From Saussurea involucrata (lineage: Eukaryota; Streptophyta; Magnoliopsida; Asterales; Asteraceae): a stretch of 64,000 bases of DNA. The notes beneath the pieces were generated by a model. The model did no database searches, was not told where the DNA came from, and worked only from the letters and a program-made list of their open reading frames with translations. Shown in pieces: positions 23,201 to 31,890 of this stretch. Made by a program: the position numbers and the translations under genes. The DNA lies in contig CM066312.1 of assembly GCA_033807775.1 (NCBI GenBank), positions 30,415,696-30,479,695 on the forward strand, written 5' to 3'. Each line of letters opens with the position of its first letter. Positions within the stretch are counted from its first letter, which is position 1.

Positions 23201-24877
23201 TATGAGCTTTTGGAAAGTAACATTGATGGTTTTATGGATGACAGAGCTCAGATGGTCTACTCAGAAGCTTCTAATATGTTCAGAGTTCCTGACTCAAAAC
23301 TGCATATTCAGAAAAGAATCGAGAAAGTTCTGATGTTTCAACAAGATGAATTCAATGGTTTAATGTTCGTTAGAATGGAAACACTGAAAGAAAGAAATAC
23401 AAAGGTTTCCATGTCTACATTTGATTTTCACAGATTGACTCTTGATGATCAGATCTTTCTAGTCAAGTTCTTTGCTAGCACTGAAGAAGCCTTGATAGAA
23501 ATTGAATGCAGAAGACTTCTGGGTATTTATGTCAGAAATACATACTTGTATGACTTCCAGTTGGCTATAGAAGAAAGAAAAGAAAAGTGCAATCTGAGTT
23601 CTCCCACAAAGAAAACAGAAGTTGATCTGCATGTGAAGGGTTTTGTGAATGAAGGAATGGAGGCAGAAGGGTTCACATATATGGTTCACGAAAGACTTGA
23701 ATTGTTCAGATTAAAAGAGTTGGTGAAGTACAGTGATGCAACTCTGAATTGGCTGTTGATTAGAATGGAAGTAAGTATGGATGCTGAAAAAGAGAGTTTA
23801 AAGAAGAGATTCATAAACTGTGTGAAGAGGAGGTTGGATTTTAGAAGAAAAATCAGAAACAGTAGTGAATGGTTGTTATCTGAGGTGAATCCCAAAAAGA
23901 TTCTACATAATGATTTTGTGTTCCCAGCTGAGTATGAAGTGAATGAAATTTTGTCAGATGAGGCTGAAGAAGTTCAGGACACAACACCTCAGAATGTGCA
24001 GATAACTAATATTGATCAAGCTGAACAGTCTGAACCCAAAGAAGATGAAATATTCATTGATCTGAATGGATACTTTCTTGAATTTGATCTGCCTGAGTTC
24101 TTCAAACCAAAAGAGGTACAATTCTTGGATGTGTATTATGATAAGTCTAAGGAGACTCAGATCTGGTTGGCTGAAAAATCAAGATGTCTTGGCAAAACAA
24201 AGCAAGCCGTTTACTCAGATTTTCTAATCACTGGAATCAGAGAATTGAAGGTTAAGAAATTCAGAAAGATGGAGTACTTATCCTTTGAAGTTTTGAGAGA
24301 AGATGGCAAGGTTTATTATTTCACTGATGCAGATTTTGAGAAACTGTCAGTGGTTGACTTCTACAGATTACACAGCTTTCTATGTTTTAAAGAGTCAAGT
24401 AAAGATAGAAATGAAAGGAAGGCAAGAAGTGTGGTGATTGAGGCCATGTTCTATATCTTAAGGTGGCATTGCTATACAGATTTCCAAATAGCTCTGTATT
24501 TGCAAAAGTCATGTGTTTATCTGGCAAATCCCAATACAGATCATGAGCAGAAAAAGGTGTTAAAGACTGGAAGTGTTCACAGATATCCAGAGTTGGGAGT
24601 ATTTTTGAAGAACAAAAGTGGAAAGATCTTCTTCAGAGCAAAGGAAACTGCAAAATATTGTTCTGGAACTTTAAGGATCATAAAGCACAATTTGGAGAAA
24701 AAGATGCTGAAAGTGAAGGAAGCAAACATGATTCAAGAAGTAATTAATCAGCAAGTTGAGATTATTCAAGAAATTATTGACAAGATTGATAAGAGGCTTA
24801 ATCTGAGGAATGTGCTACTTCAGAAAATTGTTCCTGCTCTGAAAGAATTAGATGATGCAAAGTTTAAGTTTATTTGA
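20201..24877 (+). CDS. Element D ORF3: 1558-residue protein of unknown function (so-called env-like ORF)
   Basis: Open from ATG to TGA. No signal peptide or membrane span is visible. The N-terminal domain (about 80-350) shares order and motifs with ORF3 of B, C and E: a Q-x-W motif (QQWWKYL), a helix ending MLNLPEKD, LGYNEGL, and PPIWACFF...KCLSGKNSSADQGSKQIL, closest to E. Then a Ser/Glu-rich linker, a coiled coil (about 610-697), a basic nuclear-signal-like cluster KRKFDD...KGEKRQR (about 725), and an acidic segment. The C-terminal third holds two copies of one domain: residues 1034-1210 (DFQLA at 1118, KYSDATL at 1178) and 1340-1540 (DFQIA at 1427, KYCSGTL at 1486). Element E has one such domain. 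Function is unknown; position after pol gave rise to the env-like label, which the sequence does not support. Confidence 0.9.
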   Translation: MSEIRRSGPISLHSTKSIMDSSDSESDEVQNRVAEEGAIRNDEEDEQMDESEGNADEVNVNIEHDQSAAGSIMSDRSILVERIVPESEWLKLSENNCVILFEESRFKPEHRIIMELFKHHPYRKWFTRSKNVPVQYIQQWWKYLRLEDNKFVSEIGGVTFVLSISALREMLNLPEKDDVQRRTDFEDLPLTEELIAEFMKLGYNEGLRTLSLFRRNKLPPIWACFFHVVNKCLSGKNSSADQGSKQILQIFQGLVKNRHYDYTLILWEDMKNTFEKNQKAIQKKTKDAPLTYIPYIRYWQIVIWYAMQENRTISRRTNEEHGPTFYLGKMTSVTRLENYPNHKLLPKSLRNYIPRESEILKAYCTSMGIELPQIPTQEDQPEKRGEGSSRIREGEDVQMGEHSERLEGENSESLVRLSEEKQNESGEDERLLTEVQTERDASEPANLDQVTTHAIGSHLLVSNIETNTMDLVVDLEQPIHTHSEAFQHATVSHKSGEPSQTHLEGGDKSQLIFQHIESEYHSPIHIEPEIPFDTCTDQEFRTPETTFIDMPNVGCQGLDGSPGEVNITKASFKRASVVQDDCVLSTGHELSGHMKTGPSVGSGSLLETSEFEKIQKQNKEMGEKVENLEKRMEDLNDEVSDLKVVLEKKLISVETKVDDVKKSLDSHKKEIMDIMSGFQKDMLKQMQGMQESILKALSVSLASTSKPLDPVPIAEAEPEVAFNQNLKRKFDDNDPHNHQKGEKRQRLSSDDDIGIEDFEIADMHLANTKSTEDQTQENLKEMIQIVQLDSSDTEEMELGSIDSNESDKTEELNLDTEMEGNSDETVAIEESDLRMEEIVESTVVNRCTDIVVYNSERAMESESEERRLNEELIRRMHNEVVRALSVQKIHKGIKVIRPIDLMGEEDRTVDYTQDFKDDFRFNFCDELNTEEEYVKVKDFFMPSEYVFRKPIEIPKIKLQRLEEPLCDFILELSDVPLARQFHDDIFPEEIYDNLYYTEGEYELLESNIDGFMDDRAQMVYSEASNMFRVPDSKLHIQKRIEKVLMFQQDEFNGLMFVRMETLKERNTKVSMSTFDFHRLTLDDQIFLVKFFASTEEALIEIECRRLLGIYVRNTYLYDFQLAIEERKEKCNLSSPTKKTEVDLHVKGFVNEGMEAEGFTYMVHERLELFRLKELVKYSDATLNWLLIRMEVSMDAEKESLKKRFINCVKRRLDFRRKIRNSSEWLLSEVNPKKILHNDFVFPAEYEVNEILSDEAEEVQDTTPQNVQITNIDQAEQSEPKEDEIFIDLNGYFLEFDLPEFFKPKEVQFLDVYYDKSKETQIWLAEKSRCLGKTKQAVYSDFLITGIRELKVKKFRKMEYLSFEVLREDGKVYYFTDADFEKLSVVDFYRLHSFLCFKESSKDRNERKARSVVIEAMFYILRWHCYTDFQIALYLQKSCVYLANPNTDHEQKKVLKTGSVHRYPELGVFLKNKSGKIFFRAKETAKYCSGTLRIIKHNLEKKMLKVKEANMIQEVINQQVEIIQEIIDKIDKRLNLRNVLLQKIVPALKELDDAKFKFI

Positions 24878-24880
24878 CAA

Positions 24881-24892
24881 AAAGGGGGAGAT
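24881..24892 (+). other. Polypurine tract of element D
   Basis: AAAGGGGGAGAT immediately precedes the 3' LTR. B and C have almost the same tract. Confidence 0.9.
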
Positions 24893-25379
24893 TGTTAGAT
24901 CTGAAGTTTTGTCAATAAACCAAGTGTTGAAGATCTGATAAGAAGATTCAGAAGTTCTGAGAAGAAGAGTCAGAGGTTCTGAGAAGAAGAGTCAGAGATC
25001 TGAGAAAGAGAAGTCAGAAGTTCTGAGAAGCGTGATCAGAAGAATGTTCAGAAGTTCTGAACTACCTGTTCAGAACTTATGACGAGTTTCGTTATTTAGT
25101 AATGTGTAAACTAATTAGGACACGTGTTATGTTCTTATTAGTCTTTCTTCTTTGTACTGTAGCTTTAAGATGTTTGTTGCAGTATAAATAGAGTGGTTAG
25201 CACTACGTTGCTAACTGATTGATTTTCCATATTACTTGTATTCTTTCCTTGTAATCTTTGAGGTGATCTCTCTCTTAGATCTGTAATTCTGTGCATCATT
25301 GAATACAATTGGGCTTGATCATACAATTTCTCAATTACTTCTTTCTATATTGATTGTAAGAATAGATCCTGCACTTTCA
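24893..25379 (+). repeat. Element D 3' LTR
   Basis: 487 bp; comparison by eye with the 5' LTR found no difference. Confidence 0.96.
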
Positions 25380-25741
25380 ATACTGCTTTGTAGTTAATAC
25401 TGCTTAGTAGTTAATACTGCATGTGTAGTTAATACTGCTTTGTAGTTCATACTGCTTAGTAGTTAATACTGTATGTGTAGTTAATACTGCTTTGTTGTTA
25501 ATACTGCTTAGTAGTTAATACTGCTGTGTAGTTAATACTGCCTTGCAGTTAATACTGCTCAGTCGTTAATACTGCTAAGTCGTTAATACTGCTTTTAAAG
25601 AAAATTGGGGCTAGTACTGCTATAAATACTCTTTCAGCCCGCCAAAGTTCATAACGTCTCTTTGCATTCAATTTATCTCTCTCTCGTTCTAACCTTTTCT
25701 CCCTAGAATCTCTGTGTTTTCTATCCAAATCCTCAGGAAGA
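25380..25741 (+). repeat. Element B spacer, right part: 17-bp minisatellite and ORF3 leader
   Basis: About 12-13 further 17-bp units (to about 25595), starting with the right TSD ATACT (25380-25384), then a leader with TATAAATA at 25621-25628. Confidence 0.9.
25621..25628 (+). promoter_or_regulatory. Putative TATA box for ORF3 of element B
   Basis: TATAAATA 121 bp before the ORF3 ATG at 25742, just after the minisatellite and followed by a CT-rich leader. No G-box is present. Confidence 0.5.
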
Positions 25742-28631
25742 ATGACGACAATGGAGTTTGTCGATGAGCACAATGAGATTGCGGTGCTTCAGAAGCCAAA
25801 GCAGGCCGCAGGATTTCATGATATTGTGGATTTTCTCAAGTCCACACACATCTCTCATGCCCTAACAGTGTGCCCAACCATATATATCGAGCATCAAAAG
25901 CAATTTTGGGAGAATGCCACTGTTATATTCGAAGATGGGCAGAAAATCATTCGAACAAGGGTTTGTGACAAACCCTTGAAGGTCACAAAGGAGGTTATTC
26001 GCATCACTCTTCACTTAGATGATGCCTCAGGTATAACCTATCTCTCTAATGATGAACTTTTCTCGACCTTACCAAGAATGGGGTATGAAGGTCCCATTGG
26101 AATTTTTAAATTCTACAAGTCAAAGTTTTTCACCCAATGGCGATTTCTTGTTCATACTCTTATGCACTGTATTTCAAAGAAAACAACTGGATGGAGTGAG
26201 TTTAGCAGTACCATTGCTTATGCCTTGGTCTGCTTAGCCACTGCCAGAAAGTTCAATTTTTCAGCAATGATTTTTAATGATCTTGTGGCAAACCTAGAAT
26301 CCAAAAAGAGCTTTTACATGTATCCCAGGTTTGTCCAAGAAGTAATTAACCATGAATTGACAGATTTACCTCAGTCTGCTGAGGTATATGTGCCAAAACC
26401 CCCTAAAGGGAAGGTTTTCTCAAATATGAGAAGAATTCCTAGGGACTCGGAAGGAGTTGACACACCATTGTTCTCTACAATGATGGTTGTGTCCCACACC
26501 TCTGAAGGTATGGCATCAGGGTCAAGGCCCCCATTAGACACACCCACTGATGACCAATACCAACCTTCCATCACCAAAGAAATCCCACAGTCCATTCTTT
26601 TAAGACCCACTCCCAAAATCACCAAGAAGTTTGAAAGAAGAAAGGTACACAAGGTTCCTTCCCTTGGTGTATCTCCTAATAGCCCAAAGCCTACAAGCCC
26701 TCTATTGGAGCATTCTCCAATAGAGAATATCAAAAGGGTAACCACAGGGGTGTCTCCCAACCCCAAGAAGGTGCTCTCTAAGGAGAAGGATGAGCATGTG
26801 GGCTGCAAGGCTGCCACTACTTCTGCTAGCAAAGAGAAAGACAGTGGTAACATCACTAAGACCTTCCCCATGGTAACTCAGAATGTGAAAACATTCAGAG
26901 GACCCAGGCGCCAAGAAACCATGGGAGTAGGTTGTGCTTTTGCTAGGCAAGAGACACCTACTAAAACTTCCAATGATCTTGTAAGGAAGGTAAACACTTC
27001 TAAACCAGGTGAGGATAGATATACTTATGAGGAATTGATGGAAACCATTGCCAACATCAACATTGATGTCATGAATCAGTAGAAGGAGATTGATGAGCTT
27101 AAGAAGGTGGTTCTTTATCAACACACCAAGATAGAGAAGACTAAGAAGATGATCACCAAGCTGCTGCAAAGAAGGAAGAAAGCTCTGTATGTTCTGAAAA
27201 GGAGAAGATCAACCACTGATGCTTCCAAAAAGGGGGAGTTAGAAACTGAACTAAACAAGGAGGATGCAAAGGTTGAGGGGGGAGAATGAGCATAAGGTTG
27301 AGGGGGAGGCTGAGCAGGTTGCAAAAGTTGCAAAGGAAGCAGAAAGTGAGAAAGCAGCAGTAACTGAAACTGCAGAAAGTGAGAAAGCAGCAGTAACTGA
27401 AACTGCAGAAAATGAGAAGGAAGTAGTATCTGAGGTTCAAGCAGCAGAAACCACAGAAAAAGCAGTAGAAACAGTTAATGCTGCAGTATCTGAGATTGAA
27501 GCAGCAGTAGCTGAAATTATGAAGAGTCTTGTTGATGCAGCAGTATCTGAAAGTGAGAAGGAAGCAGTAACTGTATCTACAGTAACTAAATCTGAGATTG
27601 AAGCAGAGGTATTTGAGATTGCGAAGAATAGTGTTGAAGCAGCAGTATCAAAGATAGTAAAAGAAGCAGTAACAGATAGAGCAGCAGAAATGGTTAATGC
27701 TGCTAGTCAAAAAGCAGCAGAAACCATTCAAGCAGCAGAAATGGTTAATGTTGCTGAAAAACATAAGGCAGCAGAAACCATCCCTGAAGCAGTAGAAACA
27801 AAGGAAACAACTGAAACCATTCCTGAAGCTGTGAAATCACTCAAAAGAACCAAGATGGTGTCAAACAAAAGACCAAGAACAAAGTCTATAGCGTCAAAGA
27901 AGAAAGTTGTAAAGAAGCCTAGGGTGGAACCCATTGTAGAAGAAGCTAAGGATGAAGTTGTGAAAGAGAAAGCTGATCAAAAAGTTGCTGAAGAAGAAGT
28001 GGCAACTCCATCAGGTCAACCAAGCAATGTACAATCACAAACAAATGATCAATGTGATATGTATATTACTGTGGTTGATACTAGTCCAATCAAAGTTAAA
28101 CCATTAGCTTCTATGGATCCTGAGATCATCTTCTGGGACACATTGATAGAGCAGAGAAAGGAGTACATTAGAATCAAAAGAGCATATGGGAAGTTTGAAG
28201 TCAGTTCTACATGGGGAAGACTTATCAGAATATGCTCTAGATCTGACGTAGAGGAGATGTACAAGGTTGGAATGAAGCTGTATGGAAATATGCTGACTGA
28301 GAATGGAATGTCCATCACCAAAATGGTACTTGAATACTTGTGTCTAATGTTCAATACAGAAGCAGTTAAGTATTTGACAGAAAGGCAATTTCAAGCTGTT
28401 ACCAACTGGATGCTTATTGAAAACTGTGGTGTGTATGTCATAACACTTGACTATGCATATCATGAGTATTATTTGGTGGATAAAATATACAAGCACAGCA
28501 TGACAAGGTTGGGTGGAATGCTAAAAGCTAAGTTGGTGTGTGACAAAGATTCTAAGATGGCAAGATACCTGGTAAGAAGGATCATCAATCAAAGTTTGGG
28601 ATTGAATCCTGACTTGTGTGTTCAAGATTAA
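25742..28631 (+). pseudogene. Element B ORF3, broken by one stop and a G-run frameshift
   Basis: The ATG at 25742 opens 446 codons with the conserved N-terminal domain: FLKSTHISHALTVCPT, QKQFWENA, KEVIRITLHLDD, PRMGYEG, FLVHTLMHCIS, FNFSAMIFNDLV and MYPRFVQEVI. A TAG lies at 27080-27082. The frame continues through a lysine-rich segment to a run of six G (27277-27282), after which the other frame carries on (open to 28631), so an extra G is the likely break. The middle is an Ala/Glu/Val/Thr-rich repeat region (27330-27800) whose DNA is full of GCAGTA/GCAGCAG, followed by a basic cluster SNKRPRTKS...KKKVVKKPR. The C-terminus has a globular-looking domain (IFWDTLIEQ to RRIINQSLG). No membrane segment or signal peptide. 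The N-terminal type is one I associate with Asteraceae genomes. Confidence 0.85.
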
Positions 28632-28686
28632 GTTTTGGAAGCATCATCATCTGAAGAACTTGACTTCTCTTTCTAAAAGTCAAGTT

Positions 28687-28696
28687 AGGGGGAGAT
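28687..28696 (+). other. Polypurine tract of element B
   Basis: AGGGGGAGAT directly before the 3' LTR. Confidence 0.88.
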
Positions 28697-29441
28697 TGTT
28701 GGGAACTGAAGATTTGCTAAGTATGGATAGTACTGCCAGAACAACTTTAATACTGCCAAGGCATAATTAATACTGCTAGAGTGAAGTTAGTACTGCTTGT
28801 CAAGATTAATACTGCTGAAGCAAAGTTAGTACTGCTTGTCAAGATTAATACTGCTGAAGCAAAGTTAGTATTGCTTGTCAAGATTAATACTGCTGAAGCA
28901 AGGTTAGTACTGCTGAGTCAAGTTAATGCTGCTGGAATGAATTAATGCTGCTGGAGAATATTAGTACTGCTCATGCTGAATGAAGTTAATACTGCTCGTA
29001 CATAAAGATGTTAATGCTGCTTGTGATCATAAGTTTGGAATGCGAGAATGTTGGAAATAAAGATGGAATGATTGAAGATAATCATGAAAGAATATTCTGA
29101 AGATCGATTTTGTTTTGATAGTTATCTTGTATTTATTTTGTATAAATAGATGTTGATAGATAGCTATTCGGTACGAGAGTTTTCAGAATACGTTTTATTT
29201 TAGAGAGAATTAACCTCAAGGTTTAGAACCCTATTTCTAGAGAAGTAGAAGTCGTCTTGATTGAGCCTGTTCATCAAGATTGAGGTTTGGTTGTAAGCTT
29301 GTGAGTTGAATTAGTGAATACAAACAGCTGTGTGTTTTCTGATATATTGTTCTTTGATTGTGTGAATTAAAGTTCTATTCCGCAGATTCTTTAATTCTGA
29401 GTTCTAAGTGTTATTAGTCTTGTTAAGATTCGATCCTGACA
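28697..29441 (+). repeat. Element B 3' LTR
   Basis: 745 bp, the same length as the 5' copy, with about nine substitutions by eye, several inside the TACTGCT repeats. TATA at 29141-29148. Confidence 0.95.
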
Positions 29442-29446
29442 GAGAT
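29442..29446. repeat. Target-site duplication of element B, right copy (GAGAT)
   Basis: Matches 5018-5022. Confidence 0.95.
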
Positions 29447-30837
29447 CAAGGTTTTGGTTTTCAACCACAGTTTTGCCGTTCATGGCTTCGTATAAACTTC
29501 TAGTCAAGAGATCGATCTTACGGAGACTATCAGCTTCATCAATATTTGCAATATTGGTAAAGAAGGAAGGTGATACCTGAATAGCAAAGGTTGAAGTGGA
29601 GGGAATGTCTGAACTTTCTTCCTCTTCTTCAATCTTGGTCATAAGACATAGATTTGCTTCATCATCTTCAGAGTCAGATGATGATGCTTCTTCATCAGAA
29701 GCAGCCCAATCATAGTTAGCCATCAGGCCTTTATTCTTCTTCTTAAAGCTTTTCAGCTTAGAATATTTTTCTTTCTGCTTTGAATATTTGTCATCTTTAT
29801 TCCTTGGAACAAAGGGTTTCTTTGTAAAAGCTGAGGGTCTAGAAACTTTCTTAGACCTGCACTCGTTAGCGAAATGTCCTGTCTTTTTGCAGTTAAAACA
29901 AGTAGCAGTAGCCTTATCAACAAAAGCTGATGATCTAGGCTTGTCAGTTATGGAAAGAGGTTTGTTTTTTCTAAACATTTTCTTTTTGGCAAATCTCCTT
30001 AACTTCTTAGTTAGGAGAGCCAAAGATTCATCATCATCTGAATAATCAGAATCTGATGACCTTTCAGAGTTACTTTCTAACTCGGTGATGGTGACCGAGG
30101 GTCGCTGAGTAGAAGGTTCCTCTGAGATTAAAGCAACATGGGTGCTTTTGGAATCTTTTACAAGATTCTTCTTAAGATGGCTCGATTGCTCATGATTCAG
30201 CAACGTGCCATATAAGGTTGAAAGGGTCATTGATTTTTGATCCTTTGACAGCTTGAGACACATAGCATAATTGTCCCAGCTTTCAGGTAAACATTCTAGA
30301 AACTTTGTCAGTACTTCAAGGTTAGAATATTCCTTATCAACAGTTTTCATATCTGTAATTAAACAATTAAAACGTTGGTGAACTTCAGAGAGAGATTCAT
30401 TCTTACCAGAAATGAAGCTTTCGTATTGTCTTACCAGGTTGATCTTTCTTCAGTCCTGGACATCAGACGTTCCTTCATACTGAACACATATTGTGTCCCA
30501 CATGGCTTTTGATGTTTTCAGATTCATGACGGAATGGTAGACTTCGTCAGGAAGAGCCATGGATAGTATGGATCTGGCTTTTGTATTTATAGCCACTTTC
30601 TTCTTATCTTCGTCAGTCCATTGAAAGATTTCCTTAGGTACCAGCCTTTCTGGAATAGCAGGTCTATTCTCAGCGGCTGGAACAGCAGCATCAATTCTTA
30701 CAGGGATGAATGGACCATTTTCGAGATAGTAAGGCATAGTTGGGTCTACACCTTCTACGAAGAGTGTCATCCTATTTTTCCATAAGTTGAAGTTATCTTT
30801 GGAAAATCTAGGGGGTTTAGCAAGAGAACCATTGTCA

Positions 30838-30842
30838 ATATA
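30838..30842. repeat. Target-site duplication of element C, left copy (ATATA)
   Basis: ATATA precedes TGTTGATCC and is repeated at 43823-43827. Confidence 0.93.
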
Positions 30843-31810
30843 TGTTGATCCAAACCCTCAGTGATTTGATAATGACCCTATCTTAAATACTTAGTGAAAA
30901 TTGTAAGTAAACAATATGTATCAGAGTTTCACTATCGCTGATAAGTACTAAGATCTTACAGTACTGCTGATAGGAACTCTCGCACTTTTAGATTAAACAT
31001 TCAGCGAACACTGTTCACCATATCGCTGAGTCTGTTCAGTCCTTATGGTGATCGCTGATAAGTTAGTTGTTTACTTATGATCCCTGAAGACAAGATTCAC
31101 GTCAACAAAGGTTCTACGCTGAAGTCGAAGATCAAGCTCAAGAACCAGCGACAAGTCTCCTAATGAACTGATGCGGATCAGCGAAGACTCAGATTTGTCC
31201 ACTCAACGTGAAGTATCAAGTACAAGACTTCAGCTATCGCTGAACTTTATCATCTGCTGAATAGTAAATGATAATCGCTGAATCAACGAAAGCTGATCAT
31301 GAAGTCCTCTGTACAAAGTACTTTTGTCTTAACCTCCCTTGCACGCCACCGTACGAAATGTCAGAAAAGAACCTCCGAAAATCTGAAATCGTACAACCAC
31401 TCTAATACTACACTGTTCATTCATGCGGCTACTAAGGTTGTCAACAAAGGTCAATGACATGCAACCAATCCGCTGATGACACGTGTAAAGTGTATACTGA
31501 ATTGCATTAAATGCATGCAGTATATAAAGAGATGAACTCACTTCATTTGAAGAAACTTGCTAACTCTGGACAAGTTCAAATCTCTCAAGATAGGATTTTA
31601 TTAGTAATCTCCTTATCTTTCTTAGTGCAAGAAAACCTTAGTGTTCCAACTTGTTTAGATTTAGGTTTATCCTTAATCTTGTTTCCGCAACAAGCTGTAA
31701 ATTGTTAATGATTTATCAATAAACAATTTAGAAAAGTAAAATAGTGTGTTTGTATTCAACCCCCCCCCCCCCCCCTTCTACAAACTTGTTTAAGCCTTTC
31801 GGGACCAACA
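30843..31810 (+). repeat. Element C 5' LTR
   Basis: Starts TGTTGATCC and ends GGGACCAACA. The first 450 bp hold five TCGCTGA and three CAGCGA words. G-box ACACGTGT 31479-31486, TATATAAAG 31521-31529, and a 16-base poly-C near the 3' end. Confidence 0.95.
31479..31529 (+). promoter_or_regulatory. Element C LTR promoter: G-box and TATA box
   Basis: ACACGTGT 35 bp upstream of TATATAAAG. The identical arrangement in the 3' LTR has its TATA at 43537-43545. Confidence 0.62.
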
Positions 31811-31812
31811 AG

Positions 31813-31824
31813 TGGTATCAGAGC
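31813..31824 (+). other. Primer-binding site of element C (initiator Met-tRNA)
   Basis: TGGTATCAGAGC, 3 nt after the LTR end. Confidence 0.93.
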
Positions 31825-31890
31825 GGATTTGTTTAATCCCATAAACAAGATCTAATCTAAGATATTTCTCTTCCTTGCTATTATCTGAAA

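Larger units (their letters stand above)
12118..25379 (+). mobile_element. Element D: young, apparently intact Ty1/copia retrotransposon with ORF3
   Basis: A 13,262-bp element with 487-bp LTRs (12118-12604; 24893-25379) in which I see no difference, TSD ATACT on both sides (12113-12117; 25380-25384), Met-tRNA primer site, open gag (1041 codons), pol in the same frame after one stop, open ORF3 (1558 codons) and polypurine tract AAAGGGGGAGAT. All catalytic residues I can check in pol are present. This is the best candidate in the window for a recently active, autonomous element. Confidence 0.96.
5023..29441 (+). mobile_element. Element B: Ty1/copia retrotransposon with ORF3, degenerate, containing element D
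   Basis: 745-bp LTRs at 5023-5767 and 28697-29441, Met-tRNA primer site, gag, pol, a minisatellite spacer interrupted by element D, ORF3, polypurine tract and a 5-bp target duplication. Without D the element is about 11.15 kb. By eye the LTRs differ at about nine positions, all substitutions, so it is clearly older than C or D. Gag, pol and ORF3 all carry stops or frameshifts. The lineage call rests on domain order and the third ORF downstream of pol. Confidence 0.95.
29442..30842 (-). pseudogene. gag: Element A gag, middle segment
   Basis: Lies between the C insertion (right) and the B insertion (left) and aligns with residues of about 10-475 of element C gag. It shows the UBN2-type capsid domain (NLWKNRMTLFVEGVD, MWDTICVQYEG), a first zinc knuckle CFNCKKTGHFANEC, and acidic Ser-rich patches. 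A TGA at 30450-30452 breaks the frame where C has a serine codon. Ends: ATATA (30838-30842) on the C side and GAGAT (29442-29446) on the B side. Confidence 0.9.

Noticed and set aside
20201..24877. Retroviral-type envelope in ORF3
   Set aside because: No signal peptide, membrane segment or cleavage site seen in any of four families.
31511..31708. Small frame repeated in both C LTRs (also 43527-43724)
   Set aside because: It spans the TATA/R region of the LTR and has no protein-like features; repeated only because LTRs repeat.
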